Source: Flavihumibacter sp. UBA7668 (GTDB taxonomy: Bacteria; Bacteroidota; Bacteroidia; Chitinophagales; Chitinophagaceae). From it: a stretch of DNA of 64,000 nucleotides. The notes below the pieces were generated by a model, which was not told the DNA's origin, searched no databases, and saw nothing but the letters and a program-made list of their open reading frames with translations. Both the position numbers and the translations under genes were made by a program. The DNA lies in the NCBI RefSeq assembly GCF_002483205.1, contig NZ_DLHM01000007.1:434001-498000 (forward strand), in the 5' to 3' direction. Position 1 is the stretch's first letter, and every line of letters begins with the position of its first letter. Shown here in pieces: positions 51,711 to 61,554 of the stretch.

Positions 51711-52463
51711 ATGAAAAAGCAATTCATTCTACTGTTGCTGTTGCTCACCTGCAGCCTGTTCTCGGCCTCAGCTCAATCAAAGGATACCCGTTTTTATGAA
51801 TTACGTGTTTACTATTGCAATCCGGGCCGGCTCGATGCCCTGATTGAACGCTTCTCCAACCATACCACCCGGCTGTTTGAAAAACATGGTATGGAAAATA
51901 TTGGGTATTGGCTACCAATAGACAATAAGGAAAATGCCCTCTATTATGTACTTGCTTTCCCAAGCCGGGAGGCAAGAGATGCTTCCTGGAAATCATTTAT
52001 AGAAGATACCACCTGGAAAGGCGTTGCTCGCAGATCAGAAGAGTCGGGCAAAATTATTGCGCGGATCAGCTCCACCTTTATGGAGACGACTGACTTTACA
52101 CCGGCAATTGCACCTTCAGGCAGTGCAACCGACCGGCTGTTTGAATTGCGCACCTATACCTGTCACCCCAATAAATTACCCAATCTGCAACAGCGCTTCA
52201 GTAAGCATACCTGCAAGCTGTTTACAGATGCAGGTATGACCAATATTGCTTACTGGACCAGTCTGCCTGCCGACACATCACAACCCAAACTGATTTACCT
52301 GCTGGCTCATAAAGACAAAGCCGCAGCAAAAAAATCATGGGACAGCTTCAGACAAAATCCGGAATGGATCAAAGCACGTGATGCTTCTGAAGCCAAGGGC
52401 CTCATTGTTGAACGTGTGGAATCCATCCTGTTGAAACCACTTCCTTTTTCAACCATCCGATAG
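51711..52463 (+). CDS. Exported protein with two NIPSNAP domains
   Basis: ATG 51711 gives 250 residues with a signal peptide (MKKQFILLLLLLTCSLFSASAQ); the start further upstream is not needed. Two NIPSNAP/dimeric alpha-beta-barrel repeats follow: FYELRVYYCNPGRLDALIERFSNHTTRLFEKHGMENIGYW and FELRTYTCHPNKLPNLQQRFSKHTCKLFTDAGMTNIAYW, each ending in an FPSREARDASWKSF-like segment. NIPSNAP proteins are small cofactor-free barrels of unknown bacterial function. A short inverted repeat (CTGAAA ... TTTCAG, 51685-51705) lies directly before the start codon. Confidence 0.9.
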   Translation: MKKQFILLLLLLTCSLFSASAQSKDTRFYELRVYYCNPGRLDALIERFSNHTTRLFEKHGMENIGYWLPIDNKENALYYVLAFPSREARDASWKSFIEDTTWKGVARRSEESGKIIARISSTFMETTDFTPAIAPSGSATDRLFELRTYTCHPNKLPNLQQRFSKHTCKLFTDAGMTNIAYWTSLPADTSQPKLIYLLAHKDKAAAKKSWDSFRQNPEWIKARDASEAKGLIVERVESILLKPLPFSTIR

Positions 52464-52470
52464 TTCAAAA

Positions 52471-52914
52471 ATGGAAACAAATACCGTTCTTAAACGAATT
52501 GAGCTAAAGCAGTTCAGCAACCGCTTGGCGCTTGAAATGGGCCTCGCAATTATTGAACTGGTCAAAAATCGCAACCAGATCATCGGGGTTGAAATTGCCC
52601 GACTTAACCAGCCCGTTTTCTTATATATTGACGAGTCGCTGCCGGTTGACAAACACCATTGGATAAAAAGAAAAGCCAATACGGCCAAACATTTCGAGGA
52701 AAGCTCATTATCTGTTCGTTTTGAACTGGAAAGAAAGAACAGAAGCTTGGAGCAGTTTTACGGACTTAATGAGAATGAATATGTAGCAAAAGGAGGCGCC
52801 ATCCCTTTATTTGTGGATGGCGCCGGTTTGATTGGAATCATCACCGTAACTGGTCTGCCAGATACAGATGATCATCAATTAATTATCGATGCATTACAGG
52901 GGCGTTTTTTCTAG
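52471..52914 (+). CDS. UPF0303/HbpS-like (heme-degrading-domain) protein
   Basis: The 147-residue protein matches the UPF0303 pattern: RLALEMGLAIIELVKNRNQIIGVEIARLNQPVFLYIDESLP, HHWIKRKANTAKHFEESS, AKGGAIPLFVDGAGLIGIITVTGLP and DDHQLIIDALQ. Related HbpS proteins bind or degrade heme; direct evidence for this is not in the sequence. The start lies 7 bp after the NIPSNAP stop, so the two are co-transcribed. Its stop TAG and the stop of the opposite hydrolase gene share the CTAG palindrome at 52911-52914. Confidence 0.85.
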   Translation: METNTVLKRIELKQFSNRLALEMGLAIIELVKNRNQIIGVEIARLNQPVFLYIDESLPVDKHHWIKRKANTAKHFEESSLSVRFELERKNRSLEQFYGLNENEYVAKGGAIPLFVDGAGLIGIITVTGLPDTDDHQLIIDALQGRFF

Positions 52915-53735
52915 CCCTTATGAATGAATTTCAAAATATCGTTATTAATGGTAGCTGCTTCCGTAGTAGGCATACCATGTGAAAAACCAGGATATAAAAT
53001 AAGCTCTCCGTTTTTTAATAGCTGATGTGCTTTGACTGCCGTGGTTGCAAAAGGCACAATCTGATCGTCTTCACCATGTAAGACCAACACCGGCACCTCC
53101 ACTGCTTTCAGGTCTTCCGTGAAGTCTGTTTCAGAAAACACTTTAATACAATCATACTGGGCCTTGATACCACCCATCATTCCCTGTCTCCACCAATTAT
53201 CCTGAATCCCCTTTTTTATATCAGCCCCTTCCCGATTATAACCATAGAATGGAACTGTAAGATCCTGATAAAATTGTTGTCTGTTATGACGGGTGTTGTG
53301 ACGGATATCGTCAAAAACTGCCAGCGGTACACCATCCGGATTCCGTTCATCCTGAATCATATAGGGTGTAATGGCACTAATCAAAACCACTTTGGCTACT
53401 CTGTCTTTTCCATATTTTGCAGCATACCGGATGGCTTCTCCACCACCTGTTGAATGGCCAATATGGATAGCATTGGTAAGATTCAGGTGCGCTGTGAGCT
53501 CAGCAACATCCGCTGCATAGGTATCCATATCATTTCCTTTATACGTTTGGGTTGACCGGCCATGACCACGACGATCATGTGCTATTACTCTAAACCCATT
53601 TTCAAGAAAGAACATAACCTGTGCATCCCAATCATCAGAAGACAGGGGCCAGCCATGGTGTAGGAAAATTGGTTGGCCTTCGCCCAGGTCTTTGTAATAA
53701 ATTTCTGTACCGTCTTTTACTGTTAGCTTGTTCAT
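52911..53735 (-). CDS. Alpha/beta hydrolase (non-heme chloroperoxidase/esterase-like)
   Basis: The 274-residue cytoplasmic enzyme has HHGWPLSSDDWD (oxyanion region), DRRGHGRSTQ, the nucleophile elbow GHSTGGG (S95), GEDDQIVP (D224) and PGFSHGMP (H253), the complete triad of the cofactor-free haloperoxidase/esterase family. Such enzymes hydrolyse esters and can form peracids. Substrate unknown. Confidence 0.94.
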   Translation of the reverse strand: MNKLTVKDGTEIYYKDLGEGQPIFLHHGWPLSSDDWDAQVMFFLENGFRVIAHDRRGHGRSTQTYKGNDMDTYAADVAELTAHLNLTNAIHIGHSTGGGEAIRYAAKYGKDRVAKVVLISAITPYMIQDERNPDGVPLAVFDDIRHNTRHNRQQFYQDLTVPFYGYNREGADIKKGIQDNWWRQGMMGGIKAQYDCIKVFSETDFTEDLKAVEVPVLVLHGEDDQIVPFATTAVKAHQLLKNGELILYPGFSHGMPTTEAATINNDILKFIHKG

Positions 53736-53855
53736 TGTTAGGTGTATTACTTGTTATGAATTGTTTGATGATGTAAAATTGCTACAAATCACAATGGCCA
53801 ACAATGGACAGATTTCGCTTCGGATGGTACTTTTTTCCCACTGCGTTAATTTCAA

Positions 53856-54341
53856 CTATTCAGGCTTCCGCCAGTTCCAGGGTGCTACCGGATTTGGTTC
53901 CTTCCACAAACCGGTCCTGGCTATACGGGCTGCTTTCTCCAAATTGCTATACTCCACACTTGTGGAATATTTGACGAAGTGCCAGGCCAGGCCCGCTTTA
54001 ACCAACTCCTTATTCAGGTTCAATCCGTTGAATAAGAACAGTTCTCCAATCAGTCGTTTATTACGATCGACATCATTTTTATGCAGGATACGCACCTGCT
54101 TGCCAAAGCAAAAATCAGAGCTGAACTTTTTAGCTGCGGCTCCATAGGGTTGTTTTTTCCTGATCTCCGGACAGTCAATATGTGCCAACCGGATCCTCAG
54201 GGGCTTGCCTTCATACAGGATATCGATTGTATCGCCATCAACTACTCCAATAACTTTTCCAGTCACATTATCGGGATATTTTTCGATAGAAAGCGATAAT
54301 CCGGAAAAACTTAATACAAATGCAATAAACAGGTGAATCAT
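53856..54341 (-). CDS. Exported thermonuclease-family (SNase) nuclease
   Basis: The 161-residue protein has a hydrophobic start (MIHLFIAFVLSFSGLSLS) and the staphylococcal nuclease fold: VVDGDT with D35, RIRLAHIDCPE with R51 and E59, and DRNKRLIGELF with R96, matching the catalytic Asp, Arg, Glu and Arg. It ends with LWKEPNPVAPWNWRK, the usual GLW..PxPxxPWxWR tail. It degrades DNA or RNA in the periplasm or outside. It follows the VOC gene by 3 bp. Confidence 0.92.
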   Translation of the reverse strand: MIHLFIAFVLSFSGLSLSIEKYPDNVTGKVIGVVDGDTIDILYEGKPLRIRLAHIDCPEIRKKQPYGAAAKKFSSDFCFGKQVRILHKNDVDRNKRLIGELFLFNGLNLNKELVKAGLAWHFVKYSTSVEYSNLEKAARIARTGLWKEPNPVAPWNWRKPE

Positions 54342-54344
54342 AGT

Positions 54345-54749
54345 CTATTTATTATATTTTGTAGCAACTTCTATTCGATTCCCGTCTGTATCTTTTGTTT
54401 CAAATTCATAATAACCATCACCAGTAACTCTTGGTCCACTTATTATTTCAAAACCATTATTTCGCAATTCCACGGCTTTCTCATCAACTTCCTGCATTGT
54501 ATTTACACCAAACGCAAAATGTGCATACCCAATAAATTCGGGTTTTGTATCTGTTACTTCTCTATCAGTTACACCCTCTTTTGACATTATTTCAAGCCTG
54601 GCACCAGCCTCAAAACTTATAAAATAACTTTGAAATTTCTTTTTCTCATTAACATATTTAGTATTGGCAATGCCTCCAAAATAGGTACAATAGAACTCTT
54701 TAAGTGGTTCCAAATTGTTTGTCCATATTGCAATGTGTTCAATTTTCAT
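54345..54749 (-). CDS. VOC-family (glyoxalase-like) protein
   Basis: The 134-residue protein has the paired beta-alpha-beta-beta-beta modules of the glyoxalase/bleomycin-resistance/dioxygenase family. The four metal ligands are in place: H5 (IEHIAIWT), E53 (ARLEIMS), H77 (YAHFAFGV) and E127 (GNRIEVAT). Closest in appearance to lactoylglutathione-lyase-like proteins of unknown substrate. Confidence 0.9.
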   Translation of the reverse strand: MKIEHIAIWTNNLEPLKEFYCTYFGGIANTKYVNEKKKFQSYFISFEAGARLEIMSKEGVTDREVTDTKPEFIGYAHFAFGVNTMQEVDEKAVELRNNGFEIISGPRVTGDGYYEFETKDTDGNRIEVATKYNK

Positions 54750-54763
54750 ACTCCTATCAAATA

Positions 54764-54802
54764 AATAAAACTGGGGTTAAAGATCAATCTTTAACCCCAG
54801 TT
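54764..54802 (-). terminator. Intrinsic terminator after the first GH43 gene
   Basis: AACTGGGGTTAAAGAT (54769-54784) and ATCTTTAACCCCAGTT (54787-54802) form a perfect 16-bp stem with a two-base loop. On the minus strand it is followed by TTATTTATTT. It ends the PUL operon that starts at 61554. Confidence 0.93.
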
Positions 54803-54828
54803 AGTATCAGATAAATATAAGTTTAAAC

Positions 54829-55863
54829 TTACTGTGGTATGTTTATCTTTTCTGATGTTGCTAATGGCTTCCCAAAATCCGGAGTTCCATCCTCCTTCCA
54901 CGTAAACGGTTGTGCCCGGGGTGAACGAAACTCTCCACATCCCTGTCCCGGTTCATCATTGGCATGGTAGAGTATCCAGTTCTCCTGTCCACTTGGTGAA
55001 ACAAAAAATGAATTATGTCCGGGTGCATATACCTTATTCTCCGGACTTTGCGTAAATACTGGCTCAGGATGTTTTGTCCAGGCCGTGCTGTCCATCAGAT
55101 CTGCTCCAACTTTGGTTGACAACATGCCCAATGAATACTGATCTGTCCAACAACCACTGGCAGAATAAATCAAAAACAACTGGTCCTTGTTCCGCAACAA
55201 TTGCGGCCCTTCATTTACATTCACGTGCGGTACATCATTCGGATTATTCAAATCACCATGTTTCTCCCAGGGCAGGGTTGGTGATGAAAGGCGTACTCTT
55301 TCTCCGGTTACCGTCCAGGGATTGGCCATTTTGGCAATGAAAATATCCTGCTGACCATTTACATCCCCTTCCCAACCTGACCATAACAGATACAGTTGGT
55401 TTTCATGCTCGTAAACCGTACCGTCTATTGACCACTTATCATCCGGTGTGGATAAGCGACCCTTTAACTCCCAATTTCCCTGAAACGGATCAGTTGATTC
55501 ATTTTCGAGTACCCATAACCGATGGTCTACATTATTTCCGCTATCCGCAGCAAAATAGACATACCACTTACCCTTCAGGAAATGAATTTCAGGTGCCCAT
55601 AGTTCTTTTGAATAGGGGCCGGTAGCAGGCGGAGTGAAAATCACTTTCTTTTCTGCGGTAGCCAGATCAGCAATGGATTTGGTTTTCCAAACAGTGATAT
55701 TTTTACCTGTTGTATTGGTATAATAATAAAAGCTGTCCTTATAAATGCACCAGGGATCTGCGCCTGAAGGCAACAGCGGATTACTGAATGTTGGAACCGG
55801 ATCATCACTACATGCGACAAGGCAAAATAATGCAAGCACAAAAGTCAGATGTCTTCTTAACAT
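54829..55863 (-). CDS. GH43-family lipoprotein (first of two)
   Basis: The 344-residue lipoprotein (lipobox LVAC18) has the five-bladed propeller catalytic trio: general base D36 (PSGADPW), pKa-modulating D147 (SIDGTVY) and general acid E218 (VNEGPQLL). Also seen are WAPEIHFLKGKWYVYFAA and IYSASGCWTDQYSLGML. GH43 enzymes remove alpha-L-arabinofuranose or beta-D-xylose from plant hemicelluloses; which one cannot be told. It lies 18 bp after its paralogue in the same operon and is followed by the strong terminator. Confidence 0.92.
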   Translation of the reverse strand: MLRRHLTFVLALFCLVACSDDPVPTFSNPLLPSGADPWCIYKDSFYYYTNTTGKNITVWKTKSIADLATAEKKVIFTPPATGPYSKELWAPEIHFLKGKWYVYFAADSGNNVDHRLWVLENESTDPFQGNWELKGRLSTPDDKWSIDGTVYEHENQLYLLWSGWEGDVNGQQDIFIAKMANPWTVTGERVRLSSPTLPWEKHGDLNNPNDVPHVNVNEGPQLLRNKDQLFLIYSASGCWTDQYSLGMLSTKVGADLMDSTAWTKHPEPVFTQSPENKVYAPGHNSFFVSPSGQENWILYHANDEPGQGCGEFRSPRAQPFTWKEDGTPDFGKPLATSEKINIPQ

Positions 55864-55881
55864 AGGCCAAAATTTAAACTA

Positions 55882-56925
55882 CTATTCTCCTGAAGGTACA
55901 TTAATTGAGGAGGAAATTGCAACAGGTGATCCAAATTGCGGAACACCGTTTGAACTAAATGTAAAGGGTTGAATCCGTATATTTCTTTTTTCACCACAAC
56001 CATCATTGCTATTATTATTGGCATGGTAGATGATCCAGTCTTCCGCTCCATCAGCTGATTTAAAGAAGGAGCAATGCCCGGGGCCAAATGCACGTCCGCC
56101 TGTGTTTTTGGTAAACACCGGAGAATTTCCTTTGGTCCAGTCTGCAGGGTTCATCGGGTCTCCATTTTCTTTAAGCGTAAGCATTCCAAGCGCATAGTCA
56201 TCTGTCCAGCAACCACTGGCTGAATACACCATAAACACTTCTCCTGATGCATTCTTAAGTACCTGCGGCGCTTCATTCACCGGTCCGCCTGCACGCTCCC
56301 AGTTAAGATCAGGTTTTGTCAACAGCACACTGTTTCCTTCTATCGACCAGGGTGTATCCATTTTAGCAATGTAAATATTCTGATTCTGTACAGACTGATC
56401 CGGTCTTCCACTCCATAAAAAATACCGCTCTTCCTTATACTCCAATACCGTTCCGTCAATTGCCCAGAAATCTGTATCCTCTGCGAAAATCCTTCCTTTC
56501 ATGGTCCACTGGCCGGTTGTTGGATCAGAAGCAGAATTTTCGAGTACCCATGTACGTTGCGTTTCATCCGGGCCACTACCTGCTGTGATATAGAGATACC
56601 ATTTGTTATCAAGATAATGTAACTCCGGCGCCCAAACGTTGGACGAGTAAGCACTCCCCGGCGCTGCAGTAAACACCACAGAGCCGGAAGCACTTGCCAT
56701 CGTTGTTACTTTACTATTTTTCCAAAGCATTACCCTGTTTCCAAGGGTATGTGTATAATAATAGGTTGTTCCCTGCTTAACTATCCAGGGATCTGAACCA
56801 CTCATTATTGGATTTTTGAAGGTATTCTCTTCAGGTCCGGGCTCAGATGGTGAATCCTTTTCACCACAACCAAGGAACAGCATGCCAATGCTCAGCAGAT
56901 AAAAAATTCCGGAACGGATATACAT
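55882..56925 (-). CDS. GH43-family lipoprotein (second of two)
   Basis: The 347-residue lipoprotein (lipobox LGC20) is a close relative of the GH43 protein downstream. The catalytic acids are D45 (MSGSDPW), D157 (AIDGTVLE) and E218 (VNEAPQVL). It shares WAPELHYLDNKWYLYITA and VYSASGCWTDDYALGML. The two copies probably differ in side-chain preference. It follows the SusD gene by 26 bp. Confidence 0.92.
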   Translation of the reverse strand: MYIRSGIFYLLSIGMLFLGCGEKDSPSEPGPEENTFKNPIMSGSDPWIVKQGTTYYYTHTLGNRVMLWKNSKVTTMASASGSVVFTAAPGSAYSSNVWAPELHYLDNKWYLYITAGSGPDETQRTWVLENSASDPTTGQWTMKGRIFAEDTDFWAIDGTVLEYKEERYFLWSGRPDQSVQNQNIYIAKMDTPWSIEGNSVLLTKPDLNWERAGGPVNEAPQVLKNASGEVFMVYSASGCWTDDYALGMLTLKENGDPMNPADWTKGNSPVFTKNTGGRAFGPGHCSFFKSADGAEDWIIYHANNNSNDGCGEKRNIRIQPFTFSSNGVPQFGSPVAISSSINVPSGE

Positions 56926-56951
56926 ATCTTATTAAGTTTCATTTCAGATTT

Positions 56952-58508
56952 CTACCAGCCCGGGTTTTGAACCAGGTTTGGATTGATATCGATTTCAGTT
57001 TGCGGAATGGGCATGTATTTATTTCGTCCGATTTGGAAATTCTCAAACTCCGGATCTCTTGCCTTTAATTCATCCAGTTTGCTGTTGTCATCAAAATAAC
57101 CCCAGCGCGCCAGATCATTCCAACGCAAAGACTCTCCGGTAAGTTCCATTATACGCTCATGCTCCAGTTGTTTCAAAAACTGCGTCTGATTCATTCCGGG
57201 CATTGCTACAGAAAGTGCTGTCAATCCTGCACGCTCCCGAACACGATCCACATACTGGTAGGCTTCCGCTGTCTGACCCAGGCCGTTTAATGCTTCAGCA
57301 TACATCAATAATACATCAGCAAATCGGATCACACGGAAATTCACCGGACCATTAAATACTTCAAATTCATTTATGCGGAAATAATCATTCAGGTATTTGC
57401 GATACCAAACCCGATTGCCGATATCCTCATTGTAATTCTTTGATGTGAATGAGCCACCATATACTTGTGTGAAGTCTGGACCACGTTCATCCGTTGAATC
57501 ATATAATGCAGTTGCTGCAAGTCGGGGGTCACGATCACCCGAGGCGGTTTCTTCTTTCAAAAATTCACCCACTACCCAACGACGCATATTTGCATCATTG
57601 AATCCATGTCCGGGTGGTGCAAAAAATGGAGACCTACTGGTACCCACATTGGAGGTTGGTCCGTCTTCTCCACTGTTTTCAGCCCGCATCTTAAACTGAA
57701 TTTCAAATACAGATTCTCTGTTGTTTTCTGTTGTATGTAAAAAATTATCTGCATAATTCGGCATCAGGTCATACAAAGATTGACCTTCACCAGTAATGAG
57801 CCAGGCAAGTGCAGAAGCTGCTGCTTCATATTCTTTTTGCTGCAGGTGTGCCCTTCCCAGCAGGGCATAAGCTGCCCCTTTGGTTGCACGGCCAACTTCT
57901 TCACCTGTGTAGGTTTCAGGAAGGTCAACTGATGCTTCCGTCAGGTCTGTTTCAATCTGTGTCCATACCTCTTCCGGACTTGACTGAAAGGGTTTATCTG
58001 CAGGAAGAGATGGTTCTAAAACCAATGGAACATTTCCCCAAATTGTAACGAGGTTATAATAGTATAGCGCCCGTAAAAATTTGGCTTCCGCTATATAGCG
58101 CTTTTTCAAATTTTCATCCATGGATATGGACGGTACATTACTGATTACCTGATTGGATCTGTAAACACCTCTGTAATGATGCCACCAGGTATCATAGTTC
58201 ACTTCAAAACTGTACTGGGTAATATTTAGTGCGCCAACACTTCTTAATTCATTCCAGGGACTGGTTGAATAGCCGTCATCGGAACGGATATCAAAATAAA
58301 AGGGCGTCCATCTTGATCCGGGCGATCCGTTGCGGTAAAAATTTCCATACACTGCATTAATCCCCTGCAATGCATCTTCTCCCGTTTTCCAGAAATTTGA
58401 TTCATCCTTGCGATTTGGATTTTCGATATCCAGATCAATGTATTTTTTGCAGGAACCGGCTCCGGTTATAAGTAAGCCTGCGAGACAAATATTTATAATG
58501 GTTTTCAT
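56952..58508 (-). CDS. RagB/SusD family lipoprotein (second PUL)
   Basis: The 518-residue lipoprotein (lipobox GAGSC20) has the SusD features ENPNRKDESNFWKTGEDALQGINAVYG, KFLRALYYYNLVTIWGNVPLVL and the C-terminal LRWNDLARWGY ... MPIPQTEIDINPNLVQNPGW. It lies 10 bp downstream of its SusC partner. Confidence 0.96.
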   Translation of the reverse strand: MKTIINICLAGLLITGAGSCKKYIDLDIENPNRKDESNFWKTGEDALQGINAVYGNFYRNGSPGSRWTPFYFDIRSDDGYSTSPWNELRSVGALNITQYSFEVNYDTWWHHYRGVYRSNQVISNVPSISMDENLKKRYIAEAKFLRALYYYNLVTIWGNVPLVLEPSLPADKPFQSSPEEVWTQIETDLTEASVDLPETYTGEEVGRATKGAAYALLGRAHLQQKEYEAAASALAWLITGEGQSLYDLMPNYADNFLHTTENNRESVFEIQFKMRAENSGEDGPTSNVGTSRSPFFAPPGHGFNDANMRRWVVGEFLKEETASGDRDPRLAATALYDSTDERGPDFTQVYGGSFTSKNYNEDIGNRVWYRKYLNDYFRINEFEVFNGPVNFRVIRFADVLLMYAEALNGLGQTAEAYQYVDRVRERAGLTALSVAMPGMNQTQFLKQLEHERIMELTGESLRWNDLARWGYFDDNSKLDELKARDPEFENFQIGRNKYMPIPQTEIDINPNLVQNPGW

Positions 58509-58518
58509 TGCTACTTTT

Positions 58519-61500
58519 TTAATAGGTAAATCTCAGGCCAGCAGATACCATACGAAGTGCGGGATACTGACCATTATCCAGTCCTCTTTCAAAAATGTTG
58601 ACACCAACAATATCCGGGTCAAGACCCGTGTATTTGGTGATGGTCAGCAGATTCTGACCACTCAGGAAAACCGAAGCGGATTTAAAACCAATCCGCTGCA
58701 TGTTTGCAGGTGAAAAATTATAGGCCACTTCAATATTGCGCAGCCGCAGATAGCTGCCGTTTTCCAGCCAGCGATCAGACTGTGGTAATACATTGTACTG
58801 AATTCCCTGATCAGGTGCACCTATAGCCGCTCTTGGCCATTCATTACTCTGATTTTCAGGTGTCCAGAAATTGGCTCCTTTCCGGAAATTGGTATTCAGA
58901 TCCATCCGGTCAACCGTGTATCGCGGACGGTTATATAATTGATTTCCTACAACAGCATACCATTGCATTGAAAACGAAAACTGTTTGTATTGTGCATTCA
59001 CTATCAAACCAGTTTCCCAATCGGCCCAGGGGCTGCCTGCATAGTGACGATCTTTATCCAGATCAAGCGTCCCATCATCATCCACATCAACATAACGGAT
59101 ATCACCTGGTCTTGCCCAGGGCTGTAAAAGCTCGCCAGTTTTACCACGGTGTGCATCAACATCAGCCTGGCTCTGAAAAATACCATCTGTTTTAAGCACA
59201 TACCACTCACCAATGGAGCGTCCCAACTCAGTACGTGCATCTCCTATTTGCGTATACTTGGTAGATTCATTACCAAATTCCAGCACTTTGTTTCGGATTC
59301 TGGTAAAATTCAGCGTGGCATCCCACTTAAAGTCACCGGTCTTTTTGGAGCGATAGGTTAATGCCAGCTCAAAACCTTTATTCTGAATGGAAGCAGCATT
59401 AACAGCGGGATTACCGCCAGCATTTCCTGTAGTCAGATTAATGGGAAGATCAACCAGTACATCCTTTGTTTTAGCTATGAAATAATCGGCTGAAAAACTA
59501 AGTGCATTATTTAGGAAGGAGGCTTCAATACCAAGGTTTGTTGTGTTTTTACGTTCCCAACGGAGATCAGTATTCGCCAATTGAGTTACAATAGCCCCAA
59601 TCTGCTCTGTACTATTCGGACCAAATACCGCTCTGGGGAAAGGATTAATAACCGCATAATACATCCAGGCATTCAGGAATTCTGCATTACCCAAAGAACC
59701 ATAGGAAGCGCGAATTTTCAGGTCATTAACAGCATCCACATTCCAGAATTTCTCCTTTGAAATCCGCCATGCAACAGAGGCAGAAGGGAAATTTCCCCAA
59801 CGATTATTGTTGCTGAATTTTGAGCTCCCGTCTCTTCTGAATGTGAGGCTGGTAAGGTATTTATCCTGATAGCTATAGTTAACCCTTCCAAGATATCCGA
59901 TAAAATTGGATATTTCTTTATATCTGTCCAATACTTCCGGGTTGGAAGCAATCTGGCTGATCCGGTCAACCGGATGATCAAAGCGTTGCATACTTACACC
60001 AGCAACAGCACCAATTCTGTGATCTCCAATTACTTTATCATAGTTAAGGGTATGTTCTAAGAGTGTCGACTGGAATTCACCCCTGCTGCGAAAACGTCCG
60101 ATTTCATTGTTATTGGGAGAAGGTGTGCCCTGGCGAACCGTTCCTGGCATTCTGATGCCATCACCCCTGTCCATCGTTTTTTCAATTCCGAAATTGAACT
60201 TGTAAAAGAACCCGTCTGCAATGGTAAATTCAACAAACGCATTTCCGCGAATTTTAAAATTACGCTGCTCAAACTGATCCAGTCGTTGTAGCGCGGGCAC
60301 ATTGGCAGTAAGCGTGTTCAGGTATGCATTATTTAATCCAATGCCCCAGCCTTCGGGGTTTTCCGGAGACTCATACCTGCTTCCTTTCAAACCAACCACA
60401 GGTGGCATGCTGATCATATCAACAAATGGATTAACACCCACCCCAGAACTGGCAATGGGATCTTCTTTTGTCCAGCTGAAGAGGACATTTTCTCCGAAAT
60501 TGAATCTGCCATGCCGCAAGCTGGTATTAATCCGAAAACCAGTTCGGGAAAAACTGTTATCAATCACCGGCCCTTTATTGCTGAAATGGTTGGCACTGAT
60601 AAAGTAATTAAGTTTTTTTACAGAGCCGGAGGCTGAAAGATTATAATCGCCAATGGCACCTGAACGTAAAAATTCATCCTGCCAGTCAGTATTGATGGAG
60701 GGATCAAACTCCGAGCTGATAGACGTCGGAACAGGCAGTCCGCCAGCCTCATGCAATTGTGTCGAAAGAGCGCGATATTCCTGTGCATTCATCATATCAT
60801 AACGGTTATGCACAGCCTGAATACCGGCTTTAATGCTGCCACTGAATACAGGAGGGCCCTTTTTCCCTTTCTTGGTGGTAATGATTATAACACCATTTGC
60901 TGCGCGGCTTCCATAAATAGCGGCAGCAGATGCGTCTTTAAGAATCTGAATTGTTTCAATATCAGCGGGATTGAAGTCTGGTGTGGCATCACTGTACATT
61001 CCGTCAATAATGTAGAGAGGATTGTTATTGGCAAAGGTTCCTGCGCCCCTGATATCAATTTTAGCTCCTGCACCAGGCTGACCGGTATTCCGAACCGTTA
61101 CACCCGGACTAAGTCCCTGTATACTTTCAGCAACCGAATTAGAGGTGTTCTTATTTGCAGTGCCGGGGTCAATTACGCTAACAGCTCCCGTAAGATCTCT
61201 TTTACGAACTGTCTGATACCCTATCACAACCACCTCATCTGCTACAGCTATTGCATTGACAAGAGACAGGCTCAAGGGGGCACCGGTAACTTTTATTTCC
61301 AGATCCTGATAGCCAACATAACTGACCACCAAAAAGGAACCGATTGCAGCATCAATAGTAAAATTTCCGGAAGCATCTGCAATTACTGACTTTTGAGTTC
61401 CCTTTACTTTTACAGTTGCACCTCCCAGTGGTTCTCCATTGACCGATCGTATGGTGCCGGTAACGGCTTGCTGGGCATACAGTCCTATACAAATCAGTAA

Positions 61501-61554
61501 AGCCAGTAATGTACCGCAGGCTTTTACTAAAATGTTCCTGGTTGTCTTCTTCAT
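58519..61554 (-). CDS. SusC/RagA-family TonB-linked outer membrane transporter (second PUL)
   Basis: ATG 61554 gives 1011 residues with a signal peptide (MKKTTRNILVKACGTLLALLICIGLYAQ). In order: carboxypeptidase-regulatory-like domain (VTGTIRSVNGEPLGGATVKVKG), plug (TGAVSVIDPGTANKN ... LSPGVTVRNTGQPG, LYIIDGMYSD, DIETIQILKDASAAAIYGSRAANGVIIITTKKG) and a large barrel ending LRFTY. It imports oligosaccharides captured by the SusD protein encoded next to it. The divergent sensor at 61747 probably controls it. Confidence 0.97.
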   Translation of the reverse strand: MKKTTRNILVKACGTLLALLICIGLYAQQAVTGTIRSVNGEPLGGATVKVKGTQKSVIADASGNFTIDAAIGSFLVVSYVGYQDLEIKVTGAPLSLSLVNAIAVADEVVVIGYQTVRKRDLTGAVSVIDPGTANKNTSNSVAESIQGLSPGVTVRNTGQPGAGAKIDIRGAGTFANNNPLYIIDGMYSDATPDFNPADIETIQILKDASAAAIYGSRAANGVIIITTKKGKKGPPVFSGSIKAGIQAVHNRYDMMNAQEYRALSTQLHEAGGLPVPTSISSEFDPSINTDWQDEFLRSGAIGDYNLSASGSVKKLNYFISANHFSNKGPVIDNSFSRTGFRINTSLRHGRFNFGENVLFSWTKEDPIASSGVGVNPFVDMISMPPVVGLKGSRYESPENPEGWGIGLNNAYLNTLTANVPALQRLDQFEQRNFKIRGNAFVEFTIADGFFYKFNFGIEKTMDRGDGIRMPGTVRQGTPSPNNNEIGRFRSRGEFQSTLLEHTLNYDKVIGDHRIGAVAGVSMQRFDHPVDRISQIASNPEVLDRYKEISNFIGYLGRVNYSYQDKYLTSLTFRRDGSSKFSNNNRWGNFPSASVAWRISKEKFWNVDAVNDLKIRASYGSLGNAEFLNAWMYYAVINPFPRAVFGPNSTEQIGAIVTQLANTDLRWERKNTTNLGIEASFLNNALSFSADYFIAKTKDVLVDLPINLTTGNAGGNPAVNAASIQNKGFELALTYRSKKTGDFKWDATLNFTRIRNKVLEFGNESTKYTQIGDARTELGRSIGEWYVLKTDGIFQSQADVDAHRGKTGELLQPWARPGDIRYVDVDDDGTLDLDKDRHYAGSPWADWETGLIVNAQYKQFSFSMQWYAVVGNQLYNRPRYTVDRMDLNTNFRKGANFWTPENQSNEWPRAAIGAPDQGIQYNVLPQSDRWLENGSYLRLRNIEVAYNFSPANMQRIGFKSASVFLSGQNLLTITKYTGLDPDIVGVNIFERGLDNGQYPALRMVSAGLRFTY

